Source: a bacterium (lineage in GTDB: Bacteria; Pseudomonadota; Alphaproteobacteria; Micavibrionales; UBA2020). Taken from it: a stretch of DNA of 64,000 nucleotides. The position numbers were made by a program, and so were the translations under genes. The notes below the pieces were generated by a model. That model searched no databases. It had not been told where the DNA came from and saw only the letters and a list, made by a program, of their open reading frames with translations. The stretch lies in the NCBI GenBank assembly GCA_029945425.1, contig JAQSDV010000002.1:1309960-1373959 (forward strand), given 5' to 3'. Below are positions 46,277 through 54,953 of this stretch, piece by piece (positions within the stretch are counted from its first letter, which is position 1; every line of letters begins with the position of its first letter).

Positions 46277-47866
46277 CTAATTCGGCTCCCAGATGACAGG
46301 CAGGCGGATGGTGAGCGCCGTGCCCTTGCCTTGCGCGGAATCCACATGGACCGAGCCGCCGAGTTTTTCGACGACGGCCTTCACGGCGTTCAGCCCAATG
46401 CCGCGCCCCGATTCATCCGACACCGTGTCGCGCGTCGATACGCGGGGATCAAAGATATGCTGCAGCAACGCCTCGTCGCTTTCCTTGGCGGCAGACGGCC
46501 CCAGTTTTTCGCGCAGCTTCGCCTCGTCAATGCCCGCGCCGTCATCCGCGATGGTCAGGATCATCGTATGCTTGAACGGGCCATAGGCGACATCGACCCA
46601 GACGTTGAGCGCCGCCGTTTTTTCCGCAGCCGCCCGCACCTCTGCCGCTTCCGCAGCATGGTCGACGATATTGCGGGCGACATGCACGAGCGCGGTGAAA
46701 AATTCCTTGTAGACGGGGGAGAACACGCGGATCTCGCCATTCGCGGGCATCGTGACGCTCACCTGTTTTTCCGCCATGACGGCAAAAAAGTTAAGCTGCG
46801 TCTCGAACGGGATCAGCAGGTCGCGCACAGGCGCGGAGACAATTTTTTGGAAGTAGCGGAAGGCAATGCCCTGCGCGCCCTGCGCCCGCAATTCGCGCCC
46901 GAATTCCGTTGCATAGCTGACGGGCAGCATGACGACGTCTTCCTGAATCTCGAAATTATTTCCCCAGATTTCACGTCCGTACCCCTTGGCTTCCTCGAAC
47001 ACGCCCTCGACAACCTCGCGGGCAATCGCCAGCATCTCGTCGACCGTCACATGCTGCCGCGTCTTCATCTCGTTTTCCATCTCGTGCAGGATGCCCGCCA
47101 TGATATCGAGGTGGAAGAAGCGCGACATGCCCTTCAGCGTATGCACCTCGCGTGCGAAATCCTCCATGCTGTACTTGATCGCGGGATCGATCAGCACCCC
47201 CTCCAGCTTGCGCAGGTAGCCCACAAAGGCCATCTTGTCCTTCGCAATCCGCAGCATGCGGGCGATGCGCGCCTCTTTCACGCGGATTTCTTCCTGCGCC
47301 TTTTCTTCGCGGCTGACATCGGTTGCGATCAGCAGGATGGCGAAGAGTTTTTTCTGCGCGTTATACATCGGCCGGTATTGCAGCGCGACGGCGATGCCCT
47401 GGCTATGGGCATAGCGCTTCGGCGCGAGCCGCATCAGTTCATCAAACGGGAAAATCGTGGAGCGCCCGTGGAAGACGAGGTCGATCAATTCCTGAAACCG
47501 CTTGAGGCCATCGGCATCGAGCTTCAGCACATCGCCGATATGCCGCCCGCCGGGTTCGCCCTCCAGCAATGTCGCGCAGGCGCTGGAATAGATGTTGGAG
47601 CATATGCCGTTGCGGTCGAAAAACGTGACCGCCTGGCCCAGACTGTCGAGAACCTTGCGCATCGACAGCAGCAGCGCGTCACGCTCCGCCACAACCTGCA
47701 AAAATTCGGCGGATACGGCGTCGAGCGCGCGGGAGGATTGTTTCGCGCGCTCGGCCCGTTCAGCATACACGGCGTCGATCTCGGCCAGCAGCGCGGCCAG
47801 CGCGTCGTTCTGGCCTGCCTCGCCGATATGTTTTGAAATTTGTTTCTGGAGCTTGGCGGATATCAT
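46277..47866 (-). CDS. Cytoplasmic CheA-like histidine kinase with PAS and HPt domains
   Basis: 529 residues, no membrane segment. N-terminal coiled coil, then a PAS-like domain (about 75-190, VLDSLGQAVTFFDRNGICSN), an HPt-like helix with EVHTLKGMSRFFHL (His 242), and a CheA-type HATPase (VHVARNIVDHA; IADDGAGIDEAKL; DESGRGIGLNAVKAVVEKLG). No CheW-like P5 domain. It probably phosphorylates the receiver at 48404. Third gene of the operon RR-CheX-kinase. Confidence 0.88.
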   Translation of the reverse strand: MISAKLQKQISKHIGEAGQNDALAALLAEIDAVYAERAERAKQSSRALDAVSAEFLQVVAERDALLLSMRKVLDSLGQAVTFFDRNGICSNIYSSACATLLEGEPGGRHIGDVLKLDADGLKRFQELIDLVFHGRSTIFPFDELMRLAPKRYAHSQGIAVALQYRPMYNAQKKLFAILLIATDVSREEKAQEEIRVKEARIARMLRIAKDKMAFVGYLRKLEGVLIDPAIKYSMEDFAREVHTLKGMSRFFHLDIMAGILHEMENEMKTRQHVTVDEMLAIAREVVEGVFEEAKGYGREIWGNNFEIQEDVVMLPVSYATEFGRELRAQGAQGIAFRYFQKIVSAPVRDLLIPFETQLNFFAVMAEKQVSVTMPANGEIRVFSPVYKEFFTALVHVARNIVDHAAEAAEVRAAAEKTAALNVWVDVAYGPFKHTMILTIADDGAGIDEAKLREKLGPSAAKESDEALLQHIFDPRVSTRDTVSDESGRGIGLNAVKAVVEKLGGSVHVDSAQGKGTALTIRLPVIWEPN

Positions 47867-47891
47867 CAGACTGCTTTCCCGCTGTCGCCGG

Positions 47892-48407
47892 TTATGCGCG
47901 TTTTTCCTGCAGGTGGATCTTCACGCGCACCGCGTTGTCCTGTCCCTCGGGCACGCAGCGGAAGCTGAGCGAGCTGTGCTGCTGCCGCGCCGCATCCCGC
48001 GCGGCGTCGATCTCGCCGACCGCCGGAATATCCATCGACAGGTCATAGCCGCGCCCGTTCAGGAAGGCCTTCACGCGGCTGCCCACCACGTTGGCTATCG
48101 CGCAGGCCATGTCTTCGCAGATCATTTGCATGGGTATCTTACGCGCCTGTTCGGGATAAGTTTCCTCGGCGATCCGGTGCAGGAGATCCGCATCGAAATG
48201 AAAGCTGAAATCGACGTTGAGCGCGGCACCCTGCGTCAGGCTCACATGGCTGGAAATCTCGCCCGCCTTGGGCGGCGCGCCTGCATCACCGGTATGTGCG
48301 ACCTCGCGACCAAACATCGTATCGAACGTGCCCGTGACCGCCTTGCCGACGATGTCGGAGACGTAGGTGTTCATGCTCTCCAATGTGTCTGATGCTGGGC
48401 TTGTCAT
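47892..48407 (-). CDS. CheX-like phosphatase-family protein
   Basis: 171 residues from ATG 48407, overlapping the stop of the response regulator gene (the open frame further upstream is out of phase with that gene). It matches the CheC/CheX fold: SDIVGKAVTGTFDTMFG near the start and CEDMACAIANVVGSRVKAFL in the middle. In CheX the catalytic ExxN helix has a Glu and Asn; here the Asn is present but Ala stands where I expect Glu, so phosphatase activity is uncertain. Probably acts on the neighbouring receiver. Confidence 0.78.
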   Translation of the reverse strand: MTSPASDTLESMNTYVSDIVGKAVTGTFDTMFGREVAHTGDAGAPPKAGEISSHVSLTQGAALNVDFSFHFDADLLHRIAEETYPEQARKIPMQMICEDMACAIANVVGSRVKAFLNGRGYDLSMDIPAVGEIDAARDAARQQHSSLSFRCVPEGQDNAVRVKIHLQEKRA

Positions 48408-48829
48408 GCTGTCTGGCGGGTTTCCTGCAGGCGTTCGTTGATCCAGGCGACCACGCGCGTCACATGTTCGCGCAGGATGTTTTCCGATACGGGCTTGACG
48501 ATATACGATGTCGCGCCCGCCTTCAGCGCCTCGATGATATAGCGGTCTTCGGATTCCGCCGATACGATGACGAAGGCGGTGTTGTCGTATTTTTCCTCGC
48601 CGCGGCATTGTTCCAGCATATTGTACCCGCTGCGCCCCGGCATGTTCCAGTCGAGGAACACGACGTTGTATTCCGTGCCGGCCATTTTCGCCGTTGCCTC
48701 CGCCACATTTGCGGCCTGGTCGATATGCGTGATGCCCAGCGTCTTGATGTGACGCTCGATGTCGCAACGCACGATCATGTGGTCGTCGACCACCAGCGCC
48801 CTTAAATCCGATACTGAAAATGCCGTCAT
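48404..48829 (-). CDS. Single-domain response regulator
   Basis: 141 residues from ATG 48829, preceded by GGGACGGG; GTG 48853 is an alternative. Receiver with DD (15-16) in LVVDDHMIV, Asp 60 in VVFLDWNMPGRSG, and Lys 112 in SYIVKPVS. No output domain. First of three genes, followed by the CheX-like protein (4-base overlap) and the CheA-like kinase. Confidence 0.92.
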   Translation of the reverse strand: MTAFSVSDLRALVVDDHMIVRCDIERHIKTLGITHIDQAANVAEATAKMAGTEYNVVFLDWNMPGRSGYNMLEQCRGEEKYDNTAFVIVSAESEDRYIIEALKAGATSYIVKPVSENILREHVTRVVAWINERLQETRQTA

Positions 48830-48982
48830 ACCCGTCCCCAATAATATACTCACGCCCAGATTAAGCTTTAAAACCTAAGAATTGCCTAATATTTCCGATA
48901 CATAACGCATTTTCTTAATATTTCGGGCTTTTTGGCGCATAAAATGGCGGCGGGATAGGCGTTCAAAAATGCTGACCTCAAG

Positions 48983-49021
48983 AAAAACGCCGCCAGCAAT
49001 ACATGCAGGCGGCGTTTTTTT
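48983..49021 (-). terminator. Rho-independent terminator after the RTX protease
   Basis: AAAAACGCCGCC (48983-48994) pairs with GGCGGCGTTTTT (49008-49019), a 12-base perfect stem with T tracts at both ends. It is 15 bases past the stop of the RTX gene, and also ends any transcript read toward it from the other side. Confidence 0.9.
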
Positions 49022-49035
49022 AAAGATTCTATGGC

Positions 49036-51801
49036 CTAGAGGACGACAAGGTTGCCGCTGAGGACCAGCGCCGCCTCGTCGGTGCCGAGGTTGACCCCCG
49101 TCAGCGACGCGATCTGAACGAAACTCGATCCGCCGGTCAGCCCGTTCGCGTCCACCTTCACGATGGTGTTGCTGCCCACTTGCGTGATCTGCACGAAATC
49201 GGTGACCGTGCCGGTATAGCCGACCAGCATATCCGCGATATCGAGCACGTCATTGCCCGCGCCCGACACGAAATCGGTGATCGTGTCAACGCCGCCCTGC
49301 GCCGCAGGCAGGTTGAAGACAAACGTGTCGGAACCCGCGCCGCCGGTCATCCTGTCCGCGCCGCTGCCGCCGACAAGGATATCGTCGTCGAGCCCGCCCA
49401 GCAGCGTGTCGTTGCCCAAGCCGCCAAACAGCGTATCATCGCCCGCGAGGCCAGACAGCGTGTTCGCGCTATTGCCCCCCGTGATGATGTTGTCGGCAGC
49501 ATTGCCCGTACCGTTGCCGGCGTTGCCGAGCGTCAGGTTCTCAATCTCCGCGCCGATGGTGAACGTGACGGCCGAGATGACCGTATCCGTTCCCTGGCCT
49601 GCGAGTTCCGAGACAATGTCGCCCGCCACGTTGACAAGGTAAGTGTCGTCGCCGAGCCCGCCGATCATCGTGTCGCTGCCCAGGAAACCATCGAGCGTAT
49701 TGTCGCCCGTGTTGCCGGTGAGCACGTTCGCAGTCGCGCCGCCGCGCGCATCGATGTTGCCCGCGCCCGTCAGGGTGATATTCTCGATGCCGGGCAGAAG
49801 CGCGTGATAGTTGGGGAAGTCGATGGTGATCGCGGTCAGCACCGTATCGATGCCAGCCGTGTCCGTGATCTTGTCGAAGGATGTATCGACGATGTAGAAA
49901 TCATTGCCCGCGCCGCCGAGCATCGTATCCGCGCCCGCGCCGCCATCCAGCGTGTTGCTGCCCGAATTGCCGGTCAGCGTGTTGTCGAGCGCGTTGCCGG
50001 TCGCATCGGTGTTGCCGGCGCCGGTCAGCGTCAGCCGCTCCACGCCCGCAGCTGTGCCGGCAAGCGAGAAGGTGACGGAGGATTGCACAAAATCGATGCC
50101 TTCGCCGCCCGCTTCCGTCACGGTGTCACCCGCGTCATCCACATAATAAAGGTCATTGTCGAGACCGCCCGCCATCGAGTCCGCGCCGGTGCCGCCGTCC
50201 AAGGTATCAAGGCCGATACCACCGTCGAGCGTATCGTTATCGCCCTCGCCCAGCAGCCTGTCATTGCCGGCATTGCCGACCAGCGTATCGTCGCCCGCCT
50301 GGCCGGAGAGCGTATTCTTGATCGCGTTGCCTGTGATTTCGTTGTCGGCGTTGTTACCGATGACGGCGACCGCGCCTGTACCGTCGATCACGAGGTTTTC
50401 AAGTTCCGCGCCCAGCGTGATTTTCACGGTGGTATGAACCGTGTCGTTGCCCTCGCCCGCGTTTTCGAAAATACGCGCGGTTGAAAGGTTGACGTAGTAA
50501 ATATCGTCGCCGTCGCCGCCGATCAACGTGTCGGCGCCGCCGCCGCTGATAAGCACGTCATCGCCCAGCAGGCCCGTCAGCGTGTTCTTGCCGCCGCTGC
50601 CGGTGATCGTGTTGTCGTCATCGGTGCCGGAACCGTTAACGGTGCCGCCGGTCAGCGTCAGGTTCTCCACATCCGCCGCGCTTGCGGCAAGATCGAAAGA
50701 CACAGTGCTGATGATATGGTCGGTACCCTCGCCCGCGAGTTCGAACACCAGATCGCCTGCGCGGTCGACGTAATAGGTGTCATTGCCGAGGCCGCCGGTC
50801 ATCGTATCCGTGCCCAGCTGCCCGTTGATGGTGTTGTCGGCGTCGTTGCCGGTCACGATATCGTTATAGGCGGAGGCATAGACGTTCTCGATCACCGTAT
50901 TGAAAGCAATCGCGGTCGCAGCCAGGTCGGTACCGAGACCATGGCGGGTCAGCGCACCCTCGCGCAGGTCGATCTGCAAGGCGCCGGAGGCGGAATTCGC
51001 GTCCAACATGTCGATTCCGCCGGCGTCCCAGATCGTGCGGATCTTGCCGTCGGCGCGCAGTTCGTAAACATCGTTGCCGGTGTGGTATGTCATGTTCGCG
51101 CCATACATCAGCTGGAAGGCGCGGATATCGACGGGCATCGGCGTGACCTGAGAGCCGCGCAGAAGCGATGCGTATTCGCCAAGGTCGACCAGCTGCGGGT
51201 CGTTATAGCTCATGACGGTGTCATAGCCGTTGTCGAGCGCGGGGGGAAGCAGCGGCCGGCCGTTGCCGCCATCGTCATGCGGGTGCTTCATGCCGAGCGC
51301 GTGACCGATCTCATGCAGGGCCGTCGCGAAGGCAAGGCTCCCCTCGCGCAGCGCGCCTTCCTGGTAAACGATGCTGGCATCGAACAGGAACACGTCGCCT
51401 TCGGGGTTCGGGTAGCTCGTGCGGTCTTCAAGGAAGCCGGGCAGGAAATCGTTCGTCACATAATCAGGGTCGGGGAACAGTGCAAGACCAATGATGGAGC
51501 CTGCATCACCCGCGTAAGTGAAGGCCATGTCGGCATTGCTGGTCAGGAAGCTGGGGCCGTCCGCCTCGATCATCTGAAAGGAAATATTCGCAACCGACGC
51601 CCAGGCGTCGAGCGCCTTGGTGATTGCCGCCATCCCGGACGACGACCATTGCTTAACCGTGTAATCAGTGCCGGTGTAGAAAGTATAAGTCAGCACCAGC
51701 GGCTCGCCCATCGTGGCAACCCAGGAGCCGCCCTGCACCACGCCGTCGATATTGTCATCGCCCGTGAGCGGAATACTGTTGGTGACCGGAACAATCGCCA
51801 T
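49036..51801 (-). CDS. Serralysin-like RTX metalloprotease (M10), type I secreted
   Basis: 921 residues from ATG 51801 (MAIVPVTNSIPLTGDDNIDG); a possible start 12 codons upstream lacks support. No signal peptide. The zinc motif HEIGHALGMKH (163-173) and the Met-turn TVMSYND show a serralysin-type catalytic domain in the first 250 residues. The rest is RTX nonapeptides (GGLGNDTYYVD, GGAGADTMLGGAGNDFY) arranged as many Ca-binding units separated by VENLTLTG-type stretches. The end (ALVLSGNLVVL) resembles an RTX secretion signal. No inhibitor or exporter gene adjacent. Confidence 0.93.
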   Translation of the reverse strand: MAIVPVTNSIPLTGDDNIDGVVQGGSWVATMGEPLVLTYTFYTGTDYTVKQWSSSGMAAITKALDAWASVANISFQMIEADGPSFLTSNADMAFTYAGDAGSIIGLALFPDPDYVTNDFLPGFLEDRTSYPNPEGDVFLFDASIVYQEGALREGSLAFATALHEIGHALGMKHPHDDGGNGRPLLPPALDNGYDTVMSYNDPQLVDLGEYASLLRGSQVTPMPVDIRAFQLMYGANMTYHTGNDVYELRADGKIRTIWDAGGIDMLDANSASGALQIDLREGALTRHGLGTDLAATAIAFNTVIENVYASAYNDIVTGNDADNTINGQLGTDTMTGGLGNDTYYVDRAGDLVFELAGEGTDHIISTVSFDLAASAADVENLTLTGGTVNGSGTDDDNTITGSGGKNTLTGLLGDDVLISGGGADTLIGGDGDDIYYVNLSTARIFENAGEGNDTVHTTVKITLGAELENLVIDGTGAVAVIGNNADNEITGNAIKNTLSGQAGDDTLVGNAGNDRLLGEGDNDTLDGGIGLDTLDGGTGADSMAGGLDNDLYYVDDAGDTVTEAGGEGIDFVQSSVTFSLAGTAAGVERLTLTGAGNTDATGNALDNTLTGNSGSNTLDGGAGADTMLGGAGNDFYIVDTSFDKITDTAGIDTVLTAITIDFPNYHALLPGIENITLTGAGNIDARGGATANVLTGNTGDNTLDGFLGSDTMIGGLGDDTYLVNVAGDIVSELAGQGTDTVISAVTFTIGAEIENLTLGNAGNGTGNAADNIITGGNSANTLSGLAGDDTLFGGLGNDTLLGGLDDDILVGGSGADRMTGGAGSDTFVFNLPAAQGGVDTITDFVSGAGNDVLDIADMLVGYTGTVTDFVQITQVGSNTIVKVDANGLTGGSSFVQIASLTGVNLGTDEAALVLSGNLVVL

Positions 51802-52028
51802 TTTAAAAAGCCCCCTTGAAAACTCTGCGCCGCCCATGACCTGTTATGTCAAGCGGCATATCTACCATCTCAGTTAACACTACATAGGCTGTGCTTAAAA
51901 ATCCGTTGCAAAATGGAACTGTCCCCAAAAATACCGCAGCCTTTAACGAATTGGGGCGCGCGCGGGAAAAAACGAGCCGCGCGGGATAAATTTATGCAAA
52001 TAGTTTGGCTGTCTTTTAACGAGAGAGA

Positions 52029-52105
52029 TGGCGTTTCCGGCGGGATTTGAACCTGCGACCCTCAGTTTAGGAAACTGATGCTCTATCCAGCTGAGCTACG
52101 GAAAC
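52029..52105 (-). tRNA. tRNA-Arg (anticodon CCT)
   Basis: Cloverleaf on the minus strand: acceptor GTTTCCG/CGGAAAC, D-arm GCTCAGCTGGATAGAGC, anticodon stem TCAGT/ACTGA with loop TTCCTAA, and T-loop TTCAAAT. The CCA end is encoded (TGG at 52029-52031 on the + strand). One mismatch in the T stem. It reads the rare AGG codon. Confidence 0.94.
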
Positions 52106-52129
52106 GTATATCCTCTTCAAACTACAATA

Positions 52130-52168
52130 AAAAAGCGCGGCGTTCAAATTCTGACCGCCGCGCTTTTT
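52130..52168 (-). terminator. Rho-independent terminator after the His-rich gene
   Basis: GCGCGGCG (52135-52142) pairs with CGCCGCGC (52156-52163); A and T tracts flank the stem. It is about 17 bases after the stop of the gene at 52185 and before the tRNA. Confidence 0.85.
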
Positions 52169-52184
52169 AAAATATCGACGGCGC

Positions 52185-52877
52185 TTAGTTGCGATGCCCG
52201 CCCGGACCCCTGTGGTCGCGGCCACCGCCGCCACGATGGTCGTCACGACCGCCACCGCGCTTGCCGCCACGGTTGCCGTGGTGATCATCGCGATGGTTGT
52301 TGTCGCGGAAGATGATGATGGGCGGCGGCAGTATCACGCGCGGCTGCTGCCAGCGGTGATTGTCATTGTAATGATGGTTGTTGTGGCCGCGGAACAGCGG
52401 GCCGATCAGGATGATCGGCGCGACGGGGCGCGTGTAGATATAGTTCGGATACGCCTGCGCATAGATGCGGGTCTGGTTTTCGTTGAAGGCAAGGCGGTTT
52501 TCAAGGGCAGAGGCGTTCATTTTCGCGTTGCCGAAATTCAGCTGGCCGAGGCCGTCATCGAGGTTGTAGGCGCGCAGGGGCGTTTTGTAGCCGTTGCGCA
52601 GTTCGAATTCCACGCCGACACGTTCGCCGGTCTGCTCGACGCGCGCTTCGATAAAGCCGAGGCCTGCGCGGTAATAGGTGTTCTCGCGCAGCAGCGGCAG
52701 TTGCGCCACGGCGTCGATCACTTCGGGCGCGATGTAATTATTGCTGACCAGCTCGGTCTGCTGCTGCTGGCGGGTTTGCGTGACGTCAACAGTCTGGGCG
52801 TTCGCGGCGGTCGCAAGGCCGACTGTCCCGCCGACGGCGAGCGCAAAAGTCAGGGCAAGAGATTTCAGTTTCTTCAT
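52185..52877 (-). CDS. Secreted protein with His/Gly/Arg-rich tail
   Basis: 230 residues. Signal peptide (MKKLKSLALTFALAVGGTVG then LATAANAQ). A middle part of unknown fold (YYRAGLGFIEARVEQTGERV). The last 70 residues are rich in His, Asn, Gly and Arg (HNNHHYNDNHRW; GRDDHRGGGGRDHRGPGGH), which suggests metal binding or a disordered tail. No family recognised. Ends with a terminator. Confidence 0.78.
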   Translation of the reverse strand: MKKLKSLALTFALAVGGTVGLATAANAQTVDVTQTRQQQQTELVSNNYIAPEVIDAVAQLPLLRENTYYRAGLGFIEARVEQTGERVGVEFELRNGYKTPLRAYNLDDGLGQLNFGNAKMNASALENRLAFNENQTRIYAQAYPNYIYTRPVAPIILIGPLFRGHNNHHYNDNHRWQQPRVILPPPIIIFRDNNHRDDHHGNRGGKRGGGRDDHRGGGGRDHRGPGGHRN

Positions 52878-53005
52878 GGGTTTAGTCCCTCCACGTTATT
52901 AGAAGCTCTTGGTGTGGCCTTAGGTATATGCCCGATCCGGATTCTCGGCAAGCTGATTTATGGCAACATAGTTGCGCCTAAAAACAGCGGTAAATCAAAG
53001 GGATA

Positions 53006-53449
53006 TCAGGGCTTCTTCCCGAACTGCGCCGTCTTGGGTGCGGCGAGGGAGACTTTGGTCGATACATCGTCCAGCGAAAACTGTTCCAGCGCGGGCGGCT
53101 CGCCGCCGAGCTGGGTCAGCGCCTGATGCGCGTCGCGGATCGCCTGTTTGTTGTCGAAGTCGCGGAAGGACACGATGGCGTGGCTGGGCGCGCCCTGCAG
53201 GTTATAGCTTTTGTCGATCGTCATCGTGGTGATATGCGCGGTGAATGATTTGAAATCGTAGAGCGTCGCCACGACCGCCTGCGTCGTCAGGCCGCTTTCG
53301 AAGGGCGACCACAGCACGGGGTGGAAATAACGCTCCACCACGCGCATGTCGTCGACCTTTTCATAGCCCGACTGCTTTTCGCCGGTGCGCAGGCCGCTTG
53401 CCTTGTCGAACGCCTCGACCATTTTCAATTTTTTAGGGCCAGCCGACAT
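53006..53449 (-). CDS. Hypothetical protein with shared APKTAQF C-terminal motif
   Basis: 147 residues, no signal peptide. Start MSAGPKKLKMVEAFDKASGL. The middle has YDFKSFTAHITTMTIDKSYN and a helix KQAIRDAHQALTQLGGEPPA. The end SLAAPKTAQFGKKP is like the tails of the four P-loop paralogues. No known domain. Why the tail recurs is unknown. Confidence 0.7.
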   Translation of the reverse strand: MSAGPKKLKMVEAFDKASGLRTGEKQSGYEKVDDMRVVERYFHPVLWSPFESGLTTQAVVATLYDFKSFTAHITTMTIDKSYNLQGAPSHAIVSFRDFDNKQAIRDAHQALTQLGGEPPALEQFSLDDVSTKVSLAAPKTAQFGKKP

Positions 53450-53568
53450 CGCCGCATTCCTTCGCGCATGAATATTTTTCTGTTGGATTTTATGAGGTTA
53501 GCAGATCGCCCCGTTATGTCAACGCGCTATGATTTGCTTATGTTTTGAAGGGCTTATATAAAGGGCGC

Positions 53569-54198
53569 ATGCTGCGTTTCATGTATTCCATGCTGTTTGT
53601 CGCTGTCGCCATCATGCTGGCCGCGTTTTATTACGCGCGCTGGGCTTCGGCGACCGACCAGCTGCGCGCATCCGCCGCGCTCGGCGATGCGTCGTCGCAA
53701 TATTCGCTGGCGCGCAAATTGTCGCGCGGCGAAGGCATTGCGGAGGATCAGGAGGCCGCGCTCGCCTGGTTCCGCAAAGCGGCGGAGAATGGCGACGCGA
53801 AGGCGCAGCTGACGATGGCGCGGCTTTATTTTTCCGGCGACGGCGTGGCGAAAGACCCGATGCGCGCCACCATCTGGCTGAAACGCGCGGCCGACAGCGG
53901 AGATTCATTCGCGCAAGGATTGATGGGCATGGCGAGCCTGGGCGGCATCGGCGTCGCGCAGGACCCCTATGCCGCGCTGGCATGGTTCAACAAATCGCAG
54001 GAGCCAGAAGCGAAGCAGCTGGCGCATGTGCTGCAGGAGGATCTGGAGAAGATCGAAGCGAAGCCGGAGGGCGAGCGCGAACAGGAAATGGCAATCTTCA
54101 AAAGCCAGAAGCAGATTTTTATCCAGACCGTTTTTTCAAAACTGATGCTGCGCATGAAACGGCATGAAAACAGAAGGGAATACCTCGATGGAAATTAA
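53569..54198 (+). CDS. Membrane-anchored Sel1-repeat protein
   Basis: 209 residues from ATG 53569 (MLRFMYSMLFVAVAIMLAAF); a TTG start 8 codons upstream is less likely. One N-terminal membrane helix, then Sel1-like TPR units (ASSQYSLARKLSRGEGIAED; AKAQLTMARLYFSGDGVAKD; SFAQGLMGMASLGGIGVAQD). Such proteins act as scaffolds for protein contacts. Overlaps the next gene by 11 bases. Confidence 0.88.
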   Translation: MLRFMYSMLFVAVAIMLAAFYYARWASATDQLRASAALGDASSQYSLARKLSRGEGIAEDQEAALAWFRKAAENGDAKAQLTMARLYFSGDGVAKDPMRATIWLKRAADSGDSFAQGLMGMASLGGIGVAQDPYAALAWFNKSQEPEAKQLAHVLQEDLEKIEAKPEGEREQEMAIFKSQKQIFIQTVFSKLMLRMKRHENRREYLDGN

Positions 54199-54952
54199 GG
54201 GCATGGCCGCGGTTGTCACCGGCGGCGGATCCGGCATGGGCGCGGAAACCGCGCGTCACCTCGCAAAAGCAGGCGCGAAGGTTGCCGTGCTGGACATCAA
54301 CAAGGCGAATGCCGATGCAGTGGCGGCCGAGATTGGCGGCATCGCGTTTGAATGCGATGTCACCAGCGAAGTATCCGCGAAAGCCGCGCTGGATGGCGCG
54401 AAAGCCGCCAACGGCCCTGTGCGCATCCTGATGAACTGCGCGGGCATCGCCCCCGGCGCGCGCGTGGTGGGCAAGGACGGCCCGCATGATCTGGGATTTT
54501 TCACCAAAGTCATCACCGTCAATTTGATCGGCACGTTCAACATGCTGCGCCTTGCCGCCACGGAAATGTCGACGCTCGACGTGCTGAACGAAACGGGCGA
54601 GCGCGGCGTGATTATCAACACCGCTTCCGTCGCGGCCTATGAAGGCCAGATCGGCCAGGCCGCCTATTCCGCGTCCAAGGGCGGCGTCGTCGGCATGACC
54701 CTGCCCGCCGCGCGCGAGCTTGCAAGGTTCGGCGTGCGCGTCGTCACCATCGCCCCCGGCCTGATCGGCACGCCGATGTTGATGCAGATGCCGCAGGAAG
54801 TGCAGGACAGCCTCGTCGCCACAACCCTGTTCCCCAAACGCCTCGGCAAGCCCGAAGAATTCTCGAAGCTAGCACTGCATGTGGTCGAAAACGCGATGAT
54901 CAACGGCGAAACCATCCGTCTGGATGGCGCGGTGCGGTTGGCACCGAAGTGA
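54188..54952 (+). CDS. SDR family 3-hydroxyacyl-CoA dehydrogenase (HSD10-like)
   Basis: 254 residues from ATG 54188, with AGAAGGGAA upstream. Classical SDR: cofactor TGGGSGMG, NCAG, catalytic YSASK, and IAPGLIGTPML. The segment ASVAAYEGQIGQAAYSASKG and the overall length are like type II 3-hydroxyacyl-CoA dehydrogenases (HSD17B10 family), which act in fatty acid or branched-chain amino acid breakdown. Exact substrate inferred. Confidence 0.88.
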   Translation: MEIKGMAAVVTGGGSGMGAETARHLAKAGAKVAVLDINKANADAVAAEIGGIAFECDVTSEVSAKAALDGAKAANGPVRILMNCAGIAPGARVVGKDGPHDLGFFTKVITVNLIGTFNMLRLAATEMSTLDVLNETGERGVIINTASVAAYEGQIGQAAYSASKGGVVGMTLPAARELARFGVRVVTIAPGLIGTPMLMQMPQEVQDSLVATTLFPKRLGKPEEFSKLALHVVENAMINGETIRLDGAVRLAPK

Positions 54953-54953
54953 G

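Noticed and set aside
46331..47836. Long + strand open frame of 501 codons opposite the CheA-like kinase
   Set aside because: All kinase motifs are on the minus strand, and the + frame translation shows no domain.
49180..51819. + strand open frames opposite the RTX protease
   Set aside because: The minus frame has HEIGHALGMKH and RTX nonapeptides; the + strand is a shadow of the repeats.
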